Shown in pieces: positions 39,048 through 46,390 of a stretch of 64,000 nt of DNA (its first letter is position 1; every line of letters starts with the position of its first letter). The stretch is taken from the NCBI GenBank assembly GCA_046541195.1, contig JBKHDT010000004.1:1-64000 (forward strand), read 5' to 3'. Both the position numbers and the translations under genes were made by a program. Under the pieces are notes generated by a model. That model saw nothing but the letters and a program-made list of their open reading frames with translations, was not told the DNA's origin and ran no database searches. Origin of the DNA: JBKHDT01 sp046541195. Its GTDB lineage: Bacteria; Pseudomonadota; Gammaproteobacteria; Halothiobacillales; Halothiobacillaceae.

Positions 39048-42000
39048 GGCTGCCCGCTCCGGGCGGCCAGCGAATCGAGGGCGGCCAGCAGCATGTCCCT
39101 GGCCTGTTCGAACTCGGCCTCCCTTGCCTGGACCATCGCGCTGCGCGACTGCTCGGCGGCATCCACGAGATCACCGGCCAGCATGTGCACGCGGCGATGC
39201 ATTTTCTCGATTCGGGCGTGCTCCGGACCTGCCCCGATCCGCGCCACGCCAGGCCCCTGATGCCACCGGCCGAAGGCGCAATGACGCGGGTCAAGCTCCG
39301 GACGGGGGGCGCGCAAAGGATCACGCAGGTACCGATCCACCTGCTCCAGCCACTGACGGTAACTGCGCGCGGCGACATGAAGCGGCAGGTCGGCCGGGCC
39401 GCCGGGAACGGCGGTCAGCGTCGCCAGGGGCTTGCGGGTCCGCCAGTCGCGGATCCAGTCCAGCAATGCCGATTCCGGCATCGGCCGGGCGATCCCGTAA
39501 CCCTGTGCATGGTGGCAACCCAGGTCCAGCAGCATGCCGGCATGATCGAGAGTTTCCACCCCCTCGGCAATCACGCCCCGATTGAACGCCGCACCCAGGC
39601 GGACGACCCCGTCGACGATGCTCAGGTCGTTGGGATCATCCATCATGTCCCGCACAAAGGTCTGGTCGATCTTGAGCACATCCACCGGCAGCGAGCGCAG
39701 GTAACTGAGCGAGGAATACCCGGTCCCGAAGTCGTCCAGTGCAAAGCGCACCCCCAGCTGACGGCAGGCCCCGATCACCCCTGCGGCGTTGTCCAGGCTG
39801 GCCAGGGCCGTGGACTCGAGTATCTCCAGCTCAAGGAATTCAGGCGCCAGGGTCGGATGCGCATCCAGCAAATCCGCGAGGCGATCCGCGAAACCCGGCT
39901 GCAACAGGTGATTGGCGCTGATGTTCACGCTGACCGACAGCGCGAAACCGGCTTGGTGCCAGCGGGTCGCGGCACCCAGCGCATGGTCGATGACCCATTC
40001 GCCGATCGCCATTTCCGCGTCGCTGCCGGCCACCGCATCAAGAAAGGCCGCCGGCCCGATCAGTCCCTGCTCGGGATGCTGCCAGCGAATCAGCGCCTCG
40101 ACGCCAATCACCTCGCCGTTGTCGAGGTTCACCTTCGGCTGGTAGTGCAGCAGGAACTGGTTTTCGGCGAGGGCCGCACGGACGTCCTGAAGGTAGCGCT
40201 GGCGCAGCTGGACCTCGCGGTCCCGGATCGGATCAAAGTGATGGAAACGGTTCTTGCCCGCCTCCTTGGCGCGATACATGGCCTGGTCGGCATGGCGCAG
40301 CAGCAGGTCGGGGTCGGCATTGTCCACGGGGTAGAGCGTGACGCCGATGCTTGCCGTGACGCGCACCTCGATGTCATCGAGCCGCAGGGGCTGGCCGACC
40401 GCCTCCAGCACCCGTCCAAGAAGCAGATTGAGCTGCTCGAAGCTGCCCATGTCCGAAAGCAGCAGGACGAACTCGTCACCGCCCTGACGCGCCAGGGTAT
40501 CGGTGGAGCGCAACTCGGCCCGCAGGCGCCCGGCGATCTCCATCAGCAGCCGGTCCCCAACCTCGTGTCCATGGGTGTCGTTTACCGGCTTGAACCCGTC
40601 AAGGTCCATCAGGCAGACGGCCAGCTGCCGCCCGTTTTGGTCGGCATGGGCCACGGCCTGGGCCAGCCGGTCGTCGAGCAGACGCCGGTTCGGCAGCCCG
40701 GTGAGGGAATCGTAGTGGGCGATCCGGTCCAGCTGGGCCTCGTGTTCCTTGATCTGGCTGATGTCCGAGGCCACGGCGACGTGATACTGCAACTGTCCCT
40801 GGTCGTCGTGGACCGTGGTGATCGACAGCAGGACCACGTAGGCCTCGCCATTCTTGCGGCGATTCCAGACTTCGCCCCGCCAGGAGCCCTTTTCGCGAAG
40901 CGCCTCCCACATGGTTGCGTAGAAAGCCGGCCCCTGACGTCCCGAGGACAGCATCGCCGGATCCCGGCCCATGACCTCGTCTTCGCTGTAGCCACTGATC
41001 CGGGTGAAGGCCGGGTTGACCTGGATGATGCGATTGTCCGCGTCGGTGATCATCACCGCCTCGTGGCTGCTGTCGAACACGCTGGCGAACAGGCGTTGGC
41101 GTTCCTCGGCACGCTTGCGCCCGGTAATGTCGGTGTGCGTCCCGATCAGCCGGGCGGGGTCACCGCAGGAATCGCCTGCCACCACCTGACCTCGACTCTG
41201 AACCCACAGAAAGCCGCCGTCCGCACGACAGTAACGAAATTCGATGACAAAATTTCCACCATTTGCCATCTGGGCGTGGAGCTTTGATTCGATGCCCGGC
41301 AGGTCTTCGGGGTGGACCCTCTGACGCCAGGCCTCGTAACACATCGGCGCGGCATCGGGAGGCAACCCGAGCATGGCGGCGCAGTATTCGTCCCAGACGA
41401 TGCGGTCGGCCTGCACGTCCCAGTCCCAGATGCCGACGCCGCTTGCCGACTGCGCCAGACGGTAGCGTTCCTCGCTGACACGCAGGGCCTCGTCCGCCCG
41501 GTGGCGGGCCGTCACGTCGACGACCAGCGCCGTCAACCCCTGGGCCTCGCCCTCAAGAGACCGGACCAGTCCGAGGTGGGCATCCACCCAGCACCATTCC
41601 CCGCCGGAGTCCCGAAACCTGAAGTGCTGCGTGCAGTGGTCTCCCCCTTGCGCCAGCATGGCCGCCACCGCCTTGTCGACCGCCGGGCGATCATCGGGAT
41701 GAATCCACTCGGCCATCGGCTGGGCGTAGTGCTCGATGGATACCGGATCATGACCGAAGGTACGCGTCACATTGCGCGAGACATGACAGATCGGCCAGCC
41801 GGATCCAAGCTGCATCTCGAACAGCACGATGGCGCTCTGATCGATCAGCCGACGCTCGTCGTGCAGCGCCTGCAGCGCCTGCTTGTGCTCGGTCAGGTCC
41901 AGCAGGCTGCCGACGTAGTGATGGACCTGTCCCTCATCGTCCCGGACGGCGCTGATGCTCAGGTACTCGGGGTAGATCTCGCCGTTCTTGCGCCGGTTCC

Positions 42001-43474
42001 AGACCTCGCCCTGCCAATGCCCCTGCGCCTGCAGCACGGACCACATGCGCTCGTAGAACGTCCGGTCATGCCGGCCACTCTTGAGCATCGCGGGCGTGTG
42101 GCCGATGACCTCGCCCCGGGAAAATCCGGTCATGTCCTCGAAGGCCCGGTTCACGCGCTCGATTCGGGCCTGGGTGTCGGTGAGCATCATCGGGGTGACC
42201 GAATCGAAGGCCATCGCGGCGATCCGCCGCTCCTCCGCCGCGCGGATTTCCTCGGTGGCATCATGGAACGCGGCCGCGTAGCGACGACCCTGCCCCTCGG
42301 GCCCGGCCCCGGCCAGCGCGTGAACGGTGACCGCCAGCGCCCGCTGCTCGCCGCCGGGATGGGTAAACCAGATCGTGCCGCGCCAGCTTCCGTCGGAGGT
42401 CATGCGTTCCGGAATCGTGGCAAACCGATCCGCATCCTCGACCCTGTTTGCCAGCACGGTATCGGGCAACATCCCGATCACGGACTCCGGCGCCCTGCCG
42501 GTGATCCGGACGAAGGCCGGGTTGACCGACTCGATCAGGCCGGATTCGTCGACCACCATCACCGCATTCACCGAGGAGTCGATCACCTGCCGGGCAAGCC
42601 AGAGATCCTGCCGGGATCGAATCAGCGCCTCGTCACGCTCCCGGAGTGCATCCGTCAGGCTGGCGAGGTAATCACGCTGAATCAGGTTGAGGATGTCGCT
42701 CATCGACAGCAACCCCACCAACTGCCCCTCGGCCGACTCGATGCCCAGATGGCGCAGTTGCTCGTCGACCAGGAACCGGCGCGCGTCCAGCAGGCTGCTG
42801 TCCACCGGAAGGCAGCGCAATGGGCGGCTGGCAATCTGCCCCAGCGTCTGCACGGCGCGTCGCTGCGCCACCTGGTTGAGCAAGTCACGCTCGGTCACGA
42901 TCCCCGGCGGGCCCTCCTCGAAAGTCACCACCACGGCATCAAGCCCCTCGGCCGCCATCTGGCCGGCTGCCTCGCCCACCGGGGTCCTGTCGGGCAGGCG
43001 GGCACAGGTCGGCGGCAGGCACTCGGCGACCGGGCGCAGCCTCAGGAACGGCTCCACGCCGTAGCGCTGGACCAGATCGGTCTGGGACAGGACGCCGTGC
43101 AGGTCACCCTGCGCGTCCAGCACGACCAGATGCCGGATGCCTGCCCGACGCAGCAGCAGCGAGGCATCGTCCAGAGTCGTGTCGGTCGTGACCGTCCGGA
43201 CTGGCCGACTCATCCGCGAACGGATCGGCGCCTCGAACTGCTCGGGCCGCGTGAAATCCATTCTCGCGGCGTCCCGCTCGGTCCAGATCCCGACCGGGCG
43301 GCCCTCCTCGACCACCAGGATCGAGCCGCAGGCATGTGCCCGCATGCGACGGGCCGCTTCGCAGATCGGGGTGTCCGGAGCACAGGAAAGCACATCGGTC
43401 CGGGCGATGGCGGAAACGGTCATGGAGGAAGCAGCAAAAAAGCCGGATCCCTGGCTGTCGAGGTTTGGATACAT
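39044..43474 (-). CDS. CBS(x4)-PAS(multiple)-GGDEF-EAL-CZB c-di-GMP protein
   Basis: A 1476-residue soluble protein. Four CBS motifs (two Bateman pairs, about 15-270) come first, for example GSILVVEEGRPVGIWTERDA and RHLVVLDAQGDLHGVLSQTD. Five or so PAS domains (about 295-925), GGDEF (RQGGDEF at about 998, RSTD inhibitory site), EAL (VEALIRWQHPEQG at about 1126, DDFGTGYSSL) and a C-terminal CZB domain (1365-1476) follow. CZB ligands C1399, H1426 and H1430 are present; the first His is Y1372. CBS pairs usually bind adenine nucleotides, so energy state may be an input. From the PAS before GGDEF onward it is clearly a paralogue of the next gene, with which it overlaps. ATG 43474 is chosen; TTG 43486 and ATG 43423 are alternatives. 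Confidence 0.9.
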   Translation of the reverse strand: MYPNLDSQGSGFFAASSMTVSAIARTDVLSCAPDTPICEAARRMRAHACGSILVVEEGRPVGIWTERDAARMDFTRPEQFEAPIRSRMSRPVRTVTTDTTLDDASLLLRRAGIRHLVVLDAQGDLHGVLSQTDLVQRYGVEPFLRLRPVAECLPPTCARLPDRTPVGEAAGQMAAEGLDAVVVTFEEGPPGIVTERDLLNQVAQRRAVQTLGQIASRPLRCLPVDSSLLDARRFLVDEQLRHLGIESAEGQLVGLLSMSDILNLIQRDYLASLTDALRERDEALIRSRQDLWLARQVIDSSVNAVMVVDESGLIESVNPAFVRITGRAPESVIGMLPDTVLANRVEDADRFATIPERMTSDGSWRGTIWFTHPGGEQRALAVTVHALAGAGPEGQGRRYAAAFHDATEEIRAAEERRIAAMAFDSVTPMMLTDTQARIERVNRAFEDMTGFSRGEVIGHTPAMLKSGRHDRTFYERMWSVLQAQGHWQGEVWNRRKNGEIYPEYLSISAVRDDEGQVHHYVGSLLDLTEHKQALQALHDERRLIDQSAIVLFEMQLGSGWPICHVSRNVTRTFGHDPVSIEHYAQPMAEWIHPDDRPAVDKAVAAMLAQGGDHCTQHFRFRDSGGEWCWVDAHLGLVRSLEGEAQGLTALVVDVTARHRADEALRVSEERYRLAQSASGVGIWDWDVQADRIVWDEYCAAMLGLPPDAAPMCYEAWRQRVHPEDLPGIESKLHAQMANGGNFVIEFRYCRADGGFLWVQSRGQVVAGDSCGDPARLIGTHTDITGRKRAEERQRLFASVFDSSHEAVMITDADNRIIQVNPAFTRISGYSEDEVMGRDPAMLSSGRQGPAFYATMWEALREKGSWRGEVWNRRKNGEAYVVLLSITTVHDDQGQLQYHVAVASDISQIKEHEAQLDRIAHYDSLTGLPNRRLLDDRLAQAVAHADQNGRQLAVCLMDLDGFKPVNDTHGHEVGDRLLMEIAGRLRAELRSTDTLARQGGDEFVLLLSDMGSFEQLNLLLGRVLEAVGQPLRLDDIEVRVTASIGVTLYPVDNADPDLLLRHADQAMYRAKEAGKNRFHHFDPIRDREVQLRQRYLQDVRAALAENQFLLHYQPKVNLDNGEVIGVEALIRWQHPEQGLIGPAAFLDAVAGSDAEMAIGEWVIDHALGAATRWHQAGFALSVSVNISANHLLQPGFADRLADLLDAHPTLAPEFLELEILESTALASLDNAAGVIGACRQLGVRFALDDFGTGYSSLSYLRSLPVDVLKIDQTFVRDMMDDPNDLSIVDGVVRLGAAFNRGVIAEGVETLDHAGMLLDLGCHHAQGYGIARPMPESALLDWIRDWRTRKPLATLTAVPGGPADLPLHVAARSYRQWLEQVDRYLRDPLRAPRPELDPRHCAFGRWHQGPGVARIGAGPEHARIEKMHRRVHMLAGDLVDAAEQSRSAMVQAREAEFEQARDMLLAALDSLAARSGQP

Positions 43475-43741
43475 GCGGTCGTGCAAAGTGGTTCAGGTCT
43501 TTCACGCCGGCTCCATCGGGCGAGCGAGACGCAATGGTGATCCCCATCGGCTGGCCAGTCCGGGGACAGGCACGGAGTGCTTTAGCAAATATTAACAAAC
43601 GGCCCCGGGAAATTCGCCGCGGGCCAACATCCGAACCGGCGGGCATCGAAAACCGGCCCCGCGACCGGGCAACCACCCGGCAGGGGGTTGATCCGCCGCG
43701 AAGTGCGCACGAAGGCCTGGCCGGCCGGAAGACCCGCCCCG
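43475..43741. other. spacer upstream of the CBS-GGDEF-EAL gene
   Basis: This 267-base spacer has an AT-rich patch (about 43578-43600, minus strand TTTGTTAATATTTGC) within GC-rich sequence that may hold the promoter of the two giant genes. No confident -35/-10 pair, terminator or gene is found. Confidence 0.35.
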
Positions 43742-46390
43742 TCAGGGCGCAGGCGAGGACGCGGGCAGACCCAGGTCAAGCCCATCACGTTGGAGCAGGG
43801 CTTCGGTTTCCTCGGCAGATCCGGGACGGGCAAACAGATACCCCTGACCGAGCCGGCAGCCGTTTTCCCGAAGAAAGGCCGCGTGCGCGGGTTCCTCGAC
43901 CCCCTCGGCCACGGTTTCCAGGCCCATGGCCTGCGCCAGATCAAGGATCGAGCGACAGATGATTTCGTCGTCGTGATCCCGGCCGATATCCCGGACGAAG
44001 GAGCGATCAATCTTGAGCAGCCGGATCGGCAGTTTCTTGAGATAGACCAGCGAGGAATAGCCGGTGCCGAAATCGTCAATGGCCACGCGGACCCCGGCCT
44101 TGTGCAGGCGCGCCATGCCGGCAATGAATTGCTCGGGGTCCTGCATGGCCAGGCGTTCGGTCAACTCGATTTCCAGGCAATGCGGCGGTACGCCGGTCCG
44201 CTCCAGCACGTGGAATACCTGATCATCGAAGCCGTCCTGCCAGAACTGCCGCGCCGAGACATTGACGGCCATGCGCAGCCCGGGACGACCCGCCTTGTGC
44301 CACCGGGCCAGCTGCCCGAGGGATTGTTCCAGAACCCAGTAACCGAGCTCGTTGATCAGGTCGGACTGCTCCGCCACCGGGATGAACGTGTCCGGCGGGA
44401 CCTCGCCCAGCTCCGGGTGGTTCCAGCGCAGCAGGGCCTCCACGCCGATGATCTCGCCGGTGTTCAGATCCACCTGCGGCTGGTAGGCCACCCGGAAGTC
44501 GCCGTTGCGCAACGACTGGCGCAGGGCCCGGTCATAGGTCACCCGCTCCTGCACGCGCTCGGCCATGGTCATGTCAAAGCAGCTGTAGGTGTTGCGCCCC
44601 AGGGCCTTGGCCGCATACATGGCTGCATCGGCATGCTTGAGCAGGGTGTCGTAGTCATCGCCGTCGGTGGGGTAGAAGGCAATCCCGATCGACGCGGAAA
44701 TGTTCAGTTCGGTCTCGTCGATGACGTAGGGCGCCACCACCCACTCGATCAGCTGCTTGGCCTTGTGCTCGGTCTGCGGGCGGTCAATGTCGTTCAGCAG
44801 CAGTACGAACTCGTCCCCCCCGATCCGGCTGAGGGTGTCGTTGTCGCGGATAAGCTGGCTGATCCGTTCGGAGACCGCCTGCAGCAGGCGGTCCCCCATC
44901 TCGTGCCCGAACACGTCATTGATGTCCTTGAACCGGTCCAGGTCGATGAACAGCAGCGAGAACCCGGTTTCGTGACGCCGTGCGTCCCCGATTGCCTGGC
45001 GCACCCGGTCGCGCAGCAGGTACCGGTTGGGCATGCCCGTCAGCCCGTCGTAGAAGGCCAGTTGCTCGATTTCCTCCTCGGCCATCTTGCGCCGGGTGAT
45101 ATCACTGAACACGCCGATGTAGTGACGCTCCAGGTGGCCCTCTCCCTCGACCCGGCTAACCGACAGCCACTGGGGATACACCTCGCCGCTGCGACGACGA
45201 TTCCAAAGCTCGCCCTCCCAGTGGCCGGTCTTTTCGACCCGGGCCCAGAAGGACTCCCAGAACTTGGCATCGTGGCGCCCGGAGGCAAGCAGCCTGGGGT
45301 TCTTGCCGATGACCTCCTGCTCCTGGTAGCCGGTAATGCGCTCGAAGGCCCGGTTGACCGAGGTGATGCGGCAGTCCCTGTCGGTAATCACGATTCCCTC
45401 GCTGCCGCGGCTGAACACCTGCAGGGCAAGCTGCAGCTGGATCTCGGTCTGCCTGAACTCGGTAATGTCGGTCGTGATGCCGCCCACCGCGTAGGCACGG
45501 CCGTTCTCGTCCGGCAGCGGGAACTTGTGACTGAGAAAATGATGCCGCCTGCCATCCGGCGCCTCGTGAATCTCCTCGAAAATCAGACCGCGTCCGGTCG
45601 AGAAGACCTGCAGGTCGTTCTGCTGGTGTCGACTCGCTTCCTGCTCGGACAACCATTCCTCGCGATGATGCCCAAGCAACGCATCAACCGGCCGGCCCAT
45701 CAGTTCCGCGACCTTGTGGTTGGCCAAGATGCAGCGACCCTGCTCATCGAAGGCGTAGATCAGCGCGTCGCTGTTTTCGAGAATGGCCTGGACCAGGCGC
45801 CGGTCCCGGTCCCGCTCGTACTCGGGCCGCAGGTCACGCAGCATCAGCAGGTAGTAACGGTCAATCTGGTAGTTTGCCGGCAGGCTGACCAGAGAGACAC
45901 TGACGGGAACCGGGTCCTCGTCACGTCCCAGGCGCAGGACTTCCTGCGTCTGCACAGAGTCCCGATCCCGGGCGGTCGTCAGGGTCTCGGCCAGCCACAG
46001 GGAGGCGTCCTGATCGAAAAGCCGGAACACCGAATGCTGCCGCAACCGGCGCGGACCGCGAAAGCCCATCAACGCGGCCGCCGCCTCGTTGGCCGCCTCG
46101 ACCACTCCGGAGCTGTCGATCACCAGCGCGGCGACCGGCATGCTGTCAAAAAGCGCCTCGTAGCGGGCGCTGTGCTGCTGTGCCTGCAGTTCCGACTCGC
46201 GCAGCTGCTGGTTCTGGATTTCCAGCTCGGCCTGGTAGATCCGCAACTCCTCCAGGACACGCCTGGCCTCGAGCCGCTGCTCGTCGGCCAGCAGGTCGCC
46301 ACCTTCCTGCAACTGCACTTCCCCGGTGGCCAGTGCCTCCTCGGCCCGGCGACGCAGCTCTGCCATCGCCTGGCGATCCGCCTCGGTCAT
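43742..46390 (-). CDS. PAS-PAS-PAS-GGDEF-EAL c-di-GMP protein
   Basis: An 882-residue soluble protein: an N-terminal coiled coil (residues 5-80), three PAS domains (about 80-440), GGDEF (about 450-610; RIGGDEF with RDND inhibitory site upstream) and EAL (about 625-870; VEALLRW, NVSARQF, IELTERL, DDFGTGYSSL, AEGVEE). Both active-site signatures are intact, so it may be bifunctional. Its ATG overlaps the stop of the CheB-CheR gene (ATGA), so the two are translationally coupled. That coupling is why 46390 is chosen over an ATG 15 codons upstream. Confidence 0.93.
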   Translation of the reverse strand: MTEADRQAMAELRRRAEEALATGEVQLQEGGDLLADEQRLEARRVLEELRIYQAELEIQNQQLRESELQAQQHSARYEALFDSMPVAALVIDSSGVVEAANEAAAALMGFRGPRRLRQHSVFRLFDQDASLWLAETLTTARDRDSVQTQEVLRLGRDEDPVPVSVSLVSLPANYQIDRYYLLMLRDLRPEYERDRDRRLVQAILENSDALIYAFDEQGRCILANHKVAELMGRPVDALLGHHREEWLSEQEASRHQQNDLQVFSTGRGLIFEEIHEAPDGRRHHFLSHKFPLPDENGRAYAVGGITTDITEFRQTEIQLQLALQVFSRGSEGIVITDRDCRITSVNRAFERITGYQEQEVIGKNPRLLASGRHDAKFWESFWARVEKTGHWEGELWNRRRSGEVYPQWLSVSRVEGEGHLERHYIGVFSDITRRKMAEEEIEQLAFYDGLTGMPNRYLLRDRVRQAIGDARRHETGFSLLFIDLDRFKDINDVFGHEMGDRLLQAVSERISQLIRDNDTLSRIGGDEFVLLLNDIDRPQTEHKAKQLIEWVVAPYVIDETELNISASIGIAFYPTDGDDYDTLLKHADAAMYAAKALGRNTYSCFDMTMAERVQERVTYDRALRQSLRNGDFRVAYQPQVDLNTGEIIGVEALLRWNHPELGEVPPDTFIPVAEQSDLINELGYWVLEQSLGQLARWHKAGRPGLRMAVNVSARQFWQDGFDDQVFHVLERTGVPPHCLEIELTERLAMQDPEQFIAGMARLHKAGVRVAIDDFGTGYSSLVYLKKLPIRLLKIDRSFVRDIGRDHDDEIICRSILDLAQAMGLETVAEGVEEPAHAAFLRENGCRLGQGYLFARPGSAEETEALLQRDGLDLGLPASSPAP

